Below are positions 16,578 through 24,324 of a stretch of 64,000 nt of DNA, piece after piece. Position numbers and translations under genes: made by a program. The notes beneath the pieces were generated by a model. It was not told where the DNA came from, made no database searches, and worked only from the letters and a program-made list of their open reading frames with translations. Numbering within the stretch: the stretch's first letter is position 1; every line of letters starts with the position of its first letter. This stretch comes from DASUPK01 sp963843085 (lineage in GTDB: Bacteria; Actinomycetota; Thermoleophilia; Solirubrobacterales; 70-9), in the NCBI GenBank assembly GCA_963843085.1, contig CAWJJG010000011.1:1116001-1180000 (forward strand). The letters run 5' to 3'.

Positions 16578-19500
16578 ATGGTTGAGGAGAACGATCGCGG
16601 CGGCCAGGTGCCGACGGAGCAACAGGAGGCGGTGGTCGCTCACGTGAGCGGGACCGTGCTCGTCCTGGGCGCGGCGGGGTCCGGGCGGACCGAGGCGATC
16701 GCCCGCCGGCTGAGCCGCCTGGTCAGCGAGGGGCGAAGCCCGCTGGTTCTCTCGCGGTCGGCCGCCGCGGCAGACCGAATCCGGGTCCGCGCCGAGGAGC
16801 TGATCGAGACTCCATACGAGGAGCTCGTGGTCCACACCCATCCCGTCGCCGCGGCGCGGATCCTGCGCGAGCACGCCACCGAGGCCGAGATCGACCCATT
16901 CTTCGAGTCCCTCAGCCCCGCTGAGCGCCTGGCGATGCTGCTCGACCGGATCGACGAGCTGCCGCTGCGGCGGCACGAGATCCGGGGAAATCCCGCGGGC
17001 CTGCTCGCCCGCATAGTCGACCGCATCGACGCCCTGAAGTCGGCCGGCGTGACCGCCGAGCGATTCCGGCGCTGGGTCGATCAGCAGGCGGGCGCCTCCT
17101 CCTCCGAGCGGGAATCGGCCGCCAGGGAGCGGGAATTCGCCGAGCTCTACGAGCTGCACGACTCGATGCTCCGGGCCGCGGGCGCAATGGACGAGGTCGA
17201 TGCCGTGATCGAGCTCACCCGCCTGCTTGATGAGAAGCCGGCGCTCGCGGAGGCGGTCTCGGACCGGTTCCCCGACCTGATCGCCGATGAGGGCGAGGAC
17301 GCCTGCCCCGCGGAGCGCTCGCTGATCGAGGCTCTCGTTCGCGGCGCCGAGACGACGGTGATCTCATGCGACGACGAGCAGGCTCGGGCGCCGTGCCGGG
17401 CCGCCTCGGCCTGGGTGCGCCAGGCCTTCTCGCCGACCGAGGTGACCCTCGAGCCCAGCTGGCGCTACGGCGGCGACCTGCTCGATGCCGCCCACGCGGT
17501 GGTGGCGCCCGCGGACCGCGGCGCAGAGGTCGAGCGGCGGGCGGCCGGCCCGCCGACGCGAGTTCGCTTCTGGTGCGGAGTCAACGAGCGCGCGGAGGCC
17601 CAGGCGGTCGCGCGCGATATCGAGTCGGCCCTCGCCGCCGGCGAGGTGAAGATGGAGGAGGTCTGCGTCGCGGTGCCCAGAGGCGGCGGCAGGGCGCGCG
17701 CGATCGCGGCCGCCCTCGAGGAGCGGCGCGTGCCGTACCGCGTGACCGGCCCCGGAGCGTTCTTCCAGCGACCGGAGGTACGCGACGTGATCGCCTGGCT
17801 GCGCCTCCTCGCGGATCCGACCGACGCGGCGGCCGCCGTGCGGGCGCTCAGCCGCCCGCCTGTGGAGCTCAGGTCGGTCGACCTGGCCCGCTGCACAACG
17901 ATCGCCCGCCGGCGCAAGCTCGACATGGTCTCGGCGCTCGAAGCGTCGCTGGAGAGCCCGCAGATCCCTCCCGAGGCCCGGGATCGAATCCGCGAGTTCC
18001 TCCAGCTGCACAGGGCCGCCGCCCGTGCCATGGGGGAGATGCGCGCCGACGTCTTCGTCCGGCGGCTGATCGAGAGGATCGGATTCCGCCGCCACCGGCT
18101 CTTCGCCGCGCACCCCGAGGCCGCCGAGCGGCTTCGGAATCTCTCGCGGCTCGGAGAGCTGGCGGCCGCCTGGACCCGCCGTGAGCCGACCGGGTCGAAC
18201 CGCGATTTCGTGCGCTACCTCGTCGCGGTCTCGGAGGCGGGCGTCCCGCCGGTCGATGAGCCGAGCGAGCCGACGGCTGATGCCGTCCGACTGATGTCGC
18301 TGGAGCGCACCAAGGGACTCGAGTTCTCCCGCGTCTACGTGGTGGGGCTGCATGCCGGTGCCGTCCCGGGAGCGACACCCGCCGGCGCCCCCGTCGTGCC
18401 AACCCGGGTTGGGGCCGGGGGACCCTCCCACGAGGACGAGCAGAGGCGCCTTCTTTACGTGGCGATGACCCGGGCCCGGGACGAGCTCGTCCTCTCGCGG
18501 CCGGCGGCGACCGAGGGCGGCAACGTCCGGCCCTCGCCGTTCTACGACGACGCGCGCGCGGTCCTCGACGCGACCGAGCAGGAACACGGTGAGGAGCTGT
18601 TCGGGCCCGCCGAGGGCCTGCAGGCGACCTACCGGATGATTCAGGACGAAGTGCTCGAGGAGGCCTGGCGGGCAGGCGGGAAGCTGCGCGAGCCTCGCCT
18701 GGACACCTATGTGGACGTGACCAGGGCGGTCGCGCGGTTTCTCGAGCTGGTCAAGCTTGCCGGGCTGATCCAGGGATCCAGCGAGGAGCCGGCGGCCGAT
18801 GCCCTCGCTGCGATCAACGACCTGCTCGACCACGCGATCTCCTCCGAGCAGCGCACTGCGCTCCATGACTCGGGCCTCGACGCCTACCTGCTCGACGAGG
18901 AGGGGGCGGCCAAGCGCCGCCGCGAGCTGATCGAGCAGCGCGACGAGCCCTCGCTCGAGGCATTCCTGCCGCGGCGCGGCGAGGGGCTGGCTCTCTCCGC
19001 CACCGACATCACGCTGTACCGAACCTGCCCACTCAAGTACAAGTTCGCGCGCGTCTTCGGCATCCCCCAGGAGACGACCATCAACCAGCGCTTCGGGATC
19101 GTCATCCACCAGGTCCTCGAGCGCTTCCATGGGCAGCAGGCGGCCGAGGCGGGCGAGGCCGGGGCGGGGAGCCTGGAGCGCCTGATGGCGCTGTTCGCCA
19201 CGGCCTGGAGGCGCTCCGGCTTCGGCGAGTCGGACGACGAGCTCCAGTTCCGCGAGAAGGCGATCGAGGCCCTGCACCGCTACCACGCGCGAGAGGTGGC
19301 GAGCGGGTCACATCCGCGCTGGGTCGAGCGGAAGTTCGACTTCCGGATCGGCCCCCACCATCTGCGCGGACGCGTCGACCGGGTGGACCAGCTGCCCAGC
19401 GGGAGCTACGAGCTGATCGACTACAAGACCGGCGATCCGAAGCCGGCGCGCGAGCTCGAATCAGACGTGCAGCTCGCCATCTATCGCCTTGCGGCGCGTG

Positions 19501-19718
19501 AGGCGTGGCGGCTGGAGGGCGCAGCGGGGAGCTATTGGTACGTGCTCGCCGACGAGAAGGTCGCGGTCGGCGGGTCAGCGGACGACCTCGAGCGTGTCGA
19601 GGGAGTCGTGCTCGAGGTCGGCGAGGGGATCCTCGGCCAGGACTTCGAGCCGCGGCCATCGCCGGAGATCTGCTCCTGGTGCGACTTCAGGCTGATCTGT
19701 CCGGCCTCTGAAGCCTGA
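16578..19718 (+). CDS. UvrD/AdnA-like helicase with C-terminal RecB-family Fe-S nuclease; Walker A Lys to Arg
   Basis: 1046 residues from ATG 16578 (a GTG at 16548 is possible). Order: Q motif (PTEQQEA), Walker A GAAGSGRT (residues 31-38) with Arg37 where SF1 helicases have Lys, Walker B region DLIADEGED (237-241 DEGED instead of DEFQD), motif V-like MSLERTKGLEF, and an intact motif VI LLYVAMTRARDEL. The C-terminus is a PD-(D/E)xK nuclease (LRGRVDRVDQ...YELIDYKTG) with four cysteines (TCPLKYK and CSWCDFRLIC) that should hold a 4Fe-4S cluster, as in AddB/AdnA. The layout matches one subunit of an AdnAB-type end-resection nuclease, but no partner gene is adjacent. The altered Walker A suggests a weakened motor; nuclease motifs look complete. 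Confidence 0.88.
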   Translation: MVEENDRGGQVPTEQQEAVVAHVSGTVLVLGAAGSGRTEAIARRLSRLVSEGRSPLVLSRSAAAADRIRVRAEELIETPYEELVVHTHPVAAARILREHATEAEIDPFFESLSPAERLAMLLDRIDELPLRRHEIRGNPAGLLARIVDRIDALKSAGVTAERFRRWVDQQAGASSSERESAAREREFAELYELHDSMLRAAGAMDEVDAVIELTRLLDEKPALAEAVSDRFPDLIADEGEDACPAERSLIEALVRGAETTVISCDDEQARAPCRAASAWVRQAFSPTEVTLEPSWRYGGDLLDAAHAVVAPADRGAEVERRAAGPPTRVRFWCGVNERAEAQAVARDIESALAAGEVKMEEVCVAVPRGGGRARAIAAALEERRVPYRVTGPGAFFQRPEVRDVIAWLRLLADPTDAAAAVRALSRPPVELRSVDLARCTTIARRRKLDMVSALEASLESPQIPPEARDRIREFLQLHRAAARAMGEMRADVFVRRLIERIGFRRHRLFAAHPEAAERLRNLSRLGELAAAWTRREPTGSNRDFVRYLVAVSEAGVPPVDEPSEPTADAVRLMSLERTKGLEFSRVYVVGLHAGAVPGATPAGAPVVPTRVGAGGPSHEDEQRRLLYVAMTRARDELVLSRPAATEGGNVRPSPFYDDARAVLDATEQEHGEELFGPAEGLQATYRMIQDEVLEEAWRAGGKLREPRLDTYVDVTRAVARFLELVKLAGLIQGSSEEPAADALAAINDLLDHAISSEQRTALHDSGLDAYLLDEEGAAKRRRELIEQRDEPSLEAFLPRRGEGLALSATDITLYRTCPLKYKFARVFGIPQETTINQRFGIVIHQVLERFHGQQAAEAGEAGAGSLERLMALFATAWRRSGFGESDDELQFREKAIEALHRYHAREVASGSHPRWVERKFDFRIGPHHLRGRVDRVDQLPSGSYELIDYKTGDPKPARELESDVQLAIYRLAAREAWRLEGAAGSYWYVLADEKVAVGGSADDLERVEGVVLEVGEGILGQDFEPRPSPEICSWCDFRLICPASEA

Positions 19719-19730
19719 TCCCCCCCCCAT

Positions 19731-19746
19731 CTGTACATATGTACAG
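19731..19746. promoter_or_regulatory. TetR operator 1 upstream of the SMR gene
   Basis: CTGTACATATGTACAG is a perfect 16-bp palindrome. It overlaps the probable -35 hexamer and has the same TGTACA half-sites as operator 2. The regulator is most likely the TetR-family product of the second gene of this unit. Confidence 0.8.
19732..19737 (+). promoter_or_regulatory. Probable -35 element of the SMR-TetR promoter
   Basis: TGTACA at 19732-19737 and TACATT at 19755-19760 are 17 bases apart. The predicted transcription start is about 19767-19770, at or next to the SMR start codon, so the message may be leaderless. Each element lies inside one of the two operators. Confidence 0.5.
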
Positions 19747-19752
19747 CTTTCT

Positions 19753-19766
19753 GGTACATTTGTACA
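19753..19766. promoter_or_regulatory. TetR operator 2 upstream of the SMR gene
   Basis: GGTACATTTGTACA has GTAC, four bases, GTAC, matching operator 1 with one imperfect outer base. Centres are 21 bp apart (two helical turns), so two dimers could bind the same face. It ends three bases before the ATG. Confidence 0.75.
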
Positions 19767-19769
19767 ACT

Positions 19770-20093
19770 ATGTTGGCCTGGATCTATCTCTCCGCAGCGA
19801 TCGCCACCGAGGTGGTCGGCACCATCTTCCTTCGGTTCACCGACGGCTTCACGAAGCCGGCCCCCTCTGCCGTCGTCATCGTCACCTACGTCATCTCGCT
19901 CTGGCTCACCGCCCTGGCCCTCAAGGGCCTCGAGATCAGCCTGGCGTATGCGGTCTGGGCCGGCGTGGGCACGGCCGCGATCGCGGTCATCGGGATGACG
20001 GCGATGGGCGAGACCGTCAACGGGCTCAAGCTCGCGAGCATCGCCCTCGTTATCGGCGGGGTCGTCGGCCTCAACCTCTCCGGCGCCAACTAG
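19770..20093 (+). CDS. Small multidrug resistance (SMR/EmrE-type) efflux protein
   Basis: 107 residues with four transmembrane helices. The essential membrane-embedded glutamate is at position 14 in LSAAIATEVVGTIFLR, and GETVNGLKLASIALVIGGVVGLNL closes the protein as in EmrE/QacC relatives. It acts as a dimer exchanging protons for cationic drugs or, in guanidinium exporters, Gdm+. There is no Shine-Dalgarno: operator 2 ends three bases before the ATG, which points to leaderless translation. It is followed six bases later by a TetR gene, which probably represses it. Confidence 0.93.
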   Translation: MLAWIYLSAAIATEVVGTIFLRFTDGFTKPAPSAVVIVTYVISLWLTALALKGLEISLAYAVWAGVGTAAIAVIGMTAMGETVNGLKLASIALVIGGVVGLNLSGAN

Positions 20094-20105
20094 CCTGCGA
20101 TGTAC

Positions 20106-20693
20106 ATGGCGACGGCTGAGACGGCGACGCGCGACAGGCGCGAGGAGATCCTGGAGGCGACTCTCCGGGTGATCGGCCGGGAAGGTCGCCAGGCCGTCAC
20201 CCACCGGGCCGTCGCCGAGGAGGCCGGGGTCCCGCTCGGCTCCACCACCTACTACTTCGATTCGCGAGACGACCTGCTCGGCCAAGCGCTCGAGCACGTG
20301 GCGCGCAAGGAGATCGAGCGGCACCGGATGCTCGGCGAGGAGCTGCGCAGGGCGAAGACGCCGCGCCAGCTGGCCGATCTCCTTCTCAACGAGCTCATCT
20401 TCGAGGCCGAGGACCGGGACGCCTACATCGCCGAGTACGAGCTATGGCTCGAGGCCGGACGCCGGCCCGACCTGCGCGAGGCGGCGACGGAATGGTGCGA
20501 CGCCGTGCAGCTCGCCGTGTCGGGAGCGATGGAGAAGCTGGGAAGCACCGATCCGGGCACCGATGCGAGTCTGATCGTCGCGGCGATCGACGGACTGGGC
20601 GAGCGTGCGCTCGGCCGCGAGGAGGATGCCGCCCAGGCGATCGCCCAGTTCCGGCCGCAGCTCCGGCGGCTCATCGAGCGGCTGCTCGCCTAA
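20106..20693 (+). CDS. TetR-family regulator of the SMR efflux gene
   Basis: 195 residues from ATG 20106; an ATG at 20100 would add two residues. The N-terminal HTH is clear (RREEILEATLRVIGREGRQAVTHRAVAEEAGVPLGSTTYYFDSRDDLL), and residues 60-195 form the ligand-binding helical part. It follows the SMR gene by six bases. The upstream palindromes are the likely targets, giving autoregulation plus drug induction. The start region itself contains a TGTACAT half-site. Its stop codon lies in a hairpin shared with the convergent PAC2 gene. Confidence 0.92.
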   Translation: MATAETATRDRREEILEATLRVIGREGRQAVTHRAVAEEAGVPLGSTTYYFDSRDDLLGQALEHVARKEIERHRMLGEELRRAKTPRQLADLLLNELIFEAEDRDAYIAEYELWLEAGRRPDLREAATEWCDAVQLAVSGAMEKLGSTDPGTDASLIVAAIDGLGERALGREEDAAQAIAQFRPQLRRLIERLLA

Positions 20694-20710
20694 GCGGCCT
20701 GGTGGCCGCT
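20693..20710. terminator. Hairpin spanning both stop codons of the convergent tetR and PAC2 genes
   Basis: AGCGGCC, loop TGGT, GGCCGCT. The left end shares the A of the tetR stop TAA and the right end lies in the PAC2 stop. The reverse complement of exactly this hairpin follows the gene ending at 24873. Probably a bidirectional terminator or transcript 3'-end stabiliser; no U-run. Confidence 0.6.
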
Positions 20711-21581
20711 AGTTCTCCGGGCCGCCGCCCTGCTGGCGCAGGTAGCGCTCGAAGTCCCGGGCGAGGGATTCGCCCGAGGGAACGTCCTCATCGACGTCGA
20801 GGCGGTCGGCCTGCTCGGCCTCAAGCCGCTGGACGAGCTCCTCGATCTCCGGATTGGCGGCGACCGCGCGGGTTACCTGGCTCTCGTACGAATCGGATTC
20901 CTCCTCGAGCCCGGATGCCTCCACGGCGACTCCGACGAGACCCTCGAGCCTGCGAAGCAGCGCCAGGGCCGCCTTCGGGTTGGGAACCGCCGCGACGTAG
21001 TGCGGCACGGCCGCCCAGAGGCTCGCGGACGGGATCCCGCGGCGGCGGCAGGCGTCGTGGAGCACACCGACGACGCCGGTCGGCCCCTCGTAGCTCGAAC
21101 GGGCGAGGTCGAGACGCTCCACGAGATCCTCGTCCGAGGCGAGGCCCGTGATCGGGACGGGGAGGGTGTGAGCGACGTCGGCGATCAGGGCGCCCAGCGT
21201 GACCACCATCTCCACGCCGAGCATCTCGGCGGCATCCGCGATCCCGTCGGAGAACGTCCTCCAGCGCAGGTTCGGCTCGGTGCCGGCGAGGAGAACCAGG
21301 TCACGTTCCGCGCCCTCGGGTGTCGCGGCGAGCATGACGTTCCCGGGCCACTCGATCTCGCGGCTCTGTCCTTCGGTGAGGCTGATCGTCGGCCGGTTCG
21401 CCTGAAAGTCGAAGAAATCCTCGGGATCGATCTGAGCGATCAGCTCGGCGTCGAGGGACTCGGCCGCGGTGGTAAGTGCCGTCGTCGCCGAGCCGGCCGC
21501 GTCGTTCCAACCCGCGAAAGCGCATACGAGAACCGGGGATCGAAGCTGCGGAGGCTCGGCCTCCCAAGCGAGCGCGTCCAT
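20709..21581 (-). CDS. PAC2-family protein (proteasome assembly chaperone-like)
   Basis: 290 residues. It shows the PAC2/DUF75 layout: LVCAFAGWNDAAGSATTALT at the start, a middle stretch RDLVLLAGTEPNLRWRTFSDGI, then VVTLGALIADVAHTLPVPITG and GPTGVVGVLHDACRRRGIPSASLWAAVPHYVA. PAC2 proteins are widespread in actinobacteria with proteasomes, but the bacterial role is not settled. The C-terminal 60 residues are acidic and helical (EIEELVQRLEAEQADRLDVDED). It is transcribed alone and diverges from the OB/HD nuclease gene. Confidence 0.9.
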   Translation of the reverse strand: MDALAWEAEPPQLRSPVLVCAFAGWNDAAGSATTALTTAAESLDAELIAQIDPEDFFDFQANRPTISLTEGQSREIEWPGNVMLAATPEGAERDLVLLAGTEPNLRWRTFSDGIADAAEMLGVEMVVTLGALIADVAHTLPVPITGLASDEDLVERLDLARSSYEGPTGVVGVLHDACRRRGIPSASLWAAVPHYVAAVPNPKAALALLRRLEGLVGVAVEASGLEEESDSYESQVTRAVAANPEIEELVQRLEAEQADRLDVDEDVPSGESLARDFERYLRQQGGGPEN

Positions 21582-21661
21582 TGGGCGAGACTAGCCAATC
21601 GGGGCACGCGTGCACCCCGGTTCGGGCCTCTGATGTCCGGTCGAGTTTGGACACTCAGGGA

Positions 21662-22543
21662 GTGGAGGCCGCCACCCAACCACCGCATGTCGCCGAGCTG
21701 CGTCCTGGGCAGCGATTTCGCGGTGTCTTCGCTTGCGTGCGCAAGGACCGGCTCTCCGCACGCAACGGCTCCATCTACCTCTCGCTCGAGCTGCGCGACC
21801 GAACCGGCGCGATCCCGGCCCGCGTGTTCAGGGAGGTGGACCGCCTTACCGGCCGCTTCGAGCGAGGTGACGCGATTCATGTCTCCGGCAAGGTGGAGCG
21901 CTTCCGGGGCGAGCTGGTCGCCGAGGTCGACGACATCCAGCCCGTCGCCGAGGGCGAGCTCGATCCATCCGAGTTCCTGCCCGCCGCCTACCGGAACGCC
22001 GAGGAGCTCGAGGGGTTTCTCGAGCACCTGACGCGGGAGGTCCACGACGAGCCCCTCCGGCGGGTCGTCGAGCTGGTTCTCTTCACCGAGCCCATCGCGG
22101 CCGAGTTCCGCCGGGCCCCGTGTACCCGGGCCGGCCACCACGCGTATGTGGGCGGCCTGATCGAGCACACGGTCGCCGTCGGCACCCTCGTCGGCGAGGT
22201 CTGCCAGCTTCACCCGCGACTGGATTCGGACCTGCTGATGGCCGCCACGCTCGTCCACGACGTGGGCAAGACGCGCGAGTTCAGCTACGGGGCGGAGTTC
22301 GGGATCACCGAGGAGGGCCGGCTGATCGGTCACCTGGCACTGGGGGCCGAGATCGTCGGCGGTGCTGCGGGAGGACTGCCGCCCGATCGCCGGGCGGCAC
22401 TGCTCCACTGTGTGCTCTCACACCACGGGGCCGACGGGAACCGCTCCGCGCGCGGCTTCGGGACACCCGAGGCGCTAGCGCTCTATCGCCTCAATGCCCT
22501 CGATGCCGGGATCAAGGGCGCCCTGGAGCACGGGCTCCAGTAG
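21662..22543 (+). CDS. YhaM-like OB-fold/HD-domain 3'-5' exoribonuclease
   Basis: 293 residues from GTG 21662; upstream in-frame codons would run back across the PAC2 gene start. An N-terminal OB fold (FACVRKDRLSARNGSIYLSLELRDRTG) is followed by an HD domain with AGHHAYVGGLIEHTVAVG and AATLVHDVGKTREF, giving the H...HD metal ligands, and later LSHHGADG. This matches YhaM (also CBF1), a 3'-5' exonuclease acting on RNA and ssDNA. The gene ends 3 bases before a glycine/serine-rich minus-strand open frame. Confidence 0.9.
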   Translation: MEAATQPPHVAELRPGQRFRGVFACVRKDRLSARNGSIYLSLELRDRTGAIPARVFREVDRLTGRFERGDAIHVSGKVERFRGELVAEVDDIQPVAEGELDPSEFLPAAYRNAEELEGFLEHLTREVHDEPLRRVVELVLFTEPIAAEFRRAPCTRAGHHAYVGGLIEHTVAVGTLVGEVCQLHPRLDSDLLMAATLVHDVGKTREFSYGAEFGITEEGRLIGHLALGAEIVGGAAGGLPPDRRAALLHCVLSHHGADGNRSARGFGTPEALALYRLNALDAGIKGALEHGLQ

Positions 22544-22545
22544 GC

Positions 22546-22734
22546 CTACTTGCCGTGAGAGCCGCCGGAATTGCCCGTACTGCTCGAGTTGCCGGGAGAT
22601 TCGCTGCTCCCGCCCGAGTGATGGCCGCCGCCGGAGCCGCCGCTGCCGTGAGGTGAGAGGAGCCGGTCGCCGCGACAGATGAGTGCGAGGACGAGGATGA
22701 GGAGCCGCCCGACGGCGACTCGCCGGACTGCCAG
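22546..22734 (-). CDS. Candidate small membrane protein with Gly/Ser-rich tail, in frame after TauE half B
   Basis: An open frame of about 62 codons directly downstream of the TAA of the TauE-like gene and in the same frame. It codes for a hydrophobic segment (RVAVGRLLILVLALIC) followed by a tail rich in Gly, Ser, His and Asn (GGSGGGHHSGGSSESPGNSS). There is no ATG, GTG or TTG before the membrane segment; only CTG at 22734 is available, so it would need a rare start or readthrough of the TAA. Composition is protein-like, not random. Function unknown. Confidence 0.4.
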   Translation of the reverse strand: MAVRRVAVGRLLILVLALICRGDRLLSPHGSGGSGGGHHSGGSSESPGNSSSTGNSGGSHGK

Positions 22735-22737
22735 GGA

Positions 22738-23133
22738 TTAGTCGGAGTAGTCCGGAGGCGGTTCCTCTGGCTGCCGAAGGGCCCGGATGAGCAGCTGGGC
22801 CGCGATCAGGAGCGCGAGCCCGGCGAAGGTGAGCTCCAGCGCCCGCTCAGGGACGGCGTTGGAGGTCACGACTCCGACCAGCACCCCCAGGGGCGAGAGT
22901 GCGCCGATCACGAGCCCCTCGCGCACGCGGACGTTCCCGTACCCGAGCTGGCGCCAGACGGCGACGAGGGCAACTGGGACGATCGCCAGCAGCGAGGTCG
23001 CCTCCGCGTGGACCTGGGACTCGTCCATGAAGATCGCGAGCGCCGGGACGAACAGAATGCCGCCGCCCACCCCGAGCAGGCCGCCGACCAGCCCGCCCGC
23101 GAAGCCCATGAGTGCCGCGGCGACCGAGCTCAC
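22738..23133 (-). CDS. TauE/SafE-family half transporter, second half (B)
   Basis: 131 residues. The family motif GLLGVGGGILFVPAL sits in the first hydrophobic segment, and three more follow, ending in an acidic, proline-rich tail (QPEEPPPDYSD). TauE/SafE proteins export sulfite, sulfoacetate or related anions and normally carry two such repeats in about 250 residues. Here only one repeat is present, and its GTG start overlaps the stop of the other half (GTGA), so the two are translated together. Probably one arm of a heterodimer. Confidence 0.85.
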   Translation of the reverse strand: MSSVAAALMGFAGGLVGGLLGVGGGILFVPALAIFMDESQVHAEATSLLAIVPVALVAVWRQLGYGNVRVREGLVIGALSPLGVLVGVVTSNAVPERALELTFAGLALLIAAQLLIRALRQPEEPPPDYSD

Positions 23134-23492
23134 GAGATGATCAGCTTCGCCGCGATGATTACGAGGAGACCCGCAAAGAGAAGGGAGATCGTGCGCTCGG
23201 GGATGCGCTGCTGGAGCGCGGTCCCGGCGATCGCCCCGCCGATTGCGGGCACGCCGACCAGCGCGGCGTTCGGCGGATCGACGTTGCCGTAGAAAGACTG
23301 CAGGGTGACGGCGATGGTCGCGATCACCACGATGGCCATCATGCTGGTCCCGGTCGCCTCCCTGGCCCCGTAACCGAGCCAGACGATCAGCAGCGGAACG
23401 ATCACGCTGCCGCCCCCCACCCCGAGCAGGCCGCTGAACGCACCGCCCGCCGTGCCGATCGCCGCCAGCTTCAGAGTTCGTGACTCGAGCAT
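23130..23492 (-). CDS. TauE/SafE-family half transporter, first half (A)
   Basis: 120 residues from ATG 23492. TAGGAFSGLLGVGGGSVIVPLL carries the family motif, and the ending ERTISLLFAGLLVIIAAKLII is a typical last helix. It contains four hydrophobic segments, half of a canonical TauE/SafE. Residues such as GTSMMAIVVIAT correspond to the same place as ATSLLAIVPVAL in half B, showing they are homologous repeats. It diverges from otsB, whose start is only 19 bases away. Confidence 0.85.
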   Translation of the reverse strand: MLESRTLKLAAIGTAGGAFSGLLGVGGGSVIVPLLIVWLGYGAREATGTSMMAIVVIATIAVTLQSFYGNVDPPNAALVGVPAIGGAIAGTALQQRIPERTISLLFAGLLVIIAAKLIIS

Positions 23493-23511
23493 GGCGGGCG
23501 ATACTACGGCG

Positions 23512-24324
23512 ATGCCAGACGTGGAGCGACAGGACGGCGCGCTCGAGCCGCTGCTCGCGCCGTTCACCCAGGACCCAGGCCGCTCCGCCGTCCTTACGGA
23601 TGTCGACGGCACGATCGCGCCGATCGTCCAGCGGCCCGAGGACGCCGCGGTGCCCGAGCCGACGCGAGATCTGCTGCGAGGGCTGGCAGAGCGCTACGCC
23701 CTGGTCGGTTGCCTGAGCGGCCGTCGGGCGCTGGAGGCGCGGCGCATCGTGGGACTGGACGAGCTCGCCTACTCCGGCAATCACGGCTTCGAGCTGTTGC
23801 TGCCCGGCGACGACCAGGTGCGTCCCGACCCCTCTCTCGACGGGCACGAGGGAGATGCGCCGCGGTTCGCCGAGGGACTCGACCGGTCCGAGCTCGACCG
23901 GGTGGGGATCCGGACCGAGGACAAGGGCGCGATCGTCGCCCTCCACTGGCGCGGAGCCGACAACGAGGGAGCCGCCGAATCCGTCGCCCACGAGATCGCC
24001 AGCACGGCCGAGTGGCAGGGCCTCGTCTCGCACCGGGGGCGGAAGGTGCTCGAAATCAGGCCGGACGTCGCAATCAACAAGGGGATCGCCGTTGCGGCCC
24101 TGCTCGCCTCCACGCCGGTCGCGAACTCCCTCTACGGCGGCGACGATCGAACCGACGTCGACGCATTCACTGCGCTGAGAACGCTGCGAGACGACGGCGA
24201 GCTGGAGGCGATCGCCTGCATCGCCGTCGCCTCGGACGAGTCGCCGCCGGAGGTTGCCCGAGAAGCTGATCTGACAGTCGACGGGCCCAAGGGGTTCGCC
24301 CGCGCCCTCGAGGCGCTCCTCTAG
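23512..24324 (+). CDS. otsB: Trehalose-6-phosphate phosphatase (HAD family)
   Basis: 270 residues from ATG 23512. HAD motif I is VLTDVDGTIAPI with both aspartates; CLSGRRALEARRIVGLDELAYSGNHGFEL is the OtsB signature region; RGRKVLEIRPDVAINKGIAV and YGGDDRTDVDAFTAL give motifs III and IV. It dephosphorylates trehalose-6-phosphate. No trehalose-6-phosphate synthase (otsA) is adjacent. The next gene starts on the base after its stop codon, so the two are co-transcribed. Confidence 0.92.
   Translation: MPDVERQDGALEPLLAPFTQDPGRSAVLTDVDGTIAPIVQRPEDAAVPEPTRDLLRGLAERYALVGCLSGRRALEARRIVGLDELAYSGNHGFELLLPGDDQVRPDPSLDGHEGDAPRFAEGLDRSELDRVGIRTEDKGAIVALHWRGADNEGAAESVAHEIASTAEWQGLVSHRGRKVLEIRPDVAINKGIAVAALLASTPVANSLYGGDDRTDVDAFTALRTLRDDGELEAIACIAVASDESPPEVAREADLTVDGPKGFARALEALL

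Noticed and set aside
17364..19286. A 640-codon minus-strand frame opposite the helicase-nuclease
   Set aside because: Shadow frame; the plus strand carries all conserved helicase and nuclease motifs.
22738..24033. A single long minus-strand frame covering both the TauE half B and otsB
   Set aside because: Only the last 131 residues are protein-like; the rest is antisense to otsB and frame-shifted against TauE half A. The GTG at 23133 is the real start.
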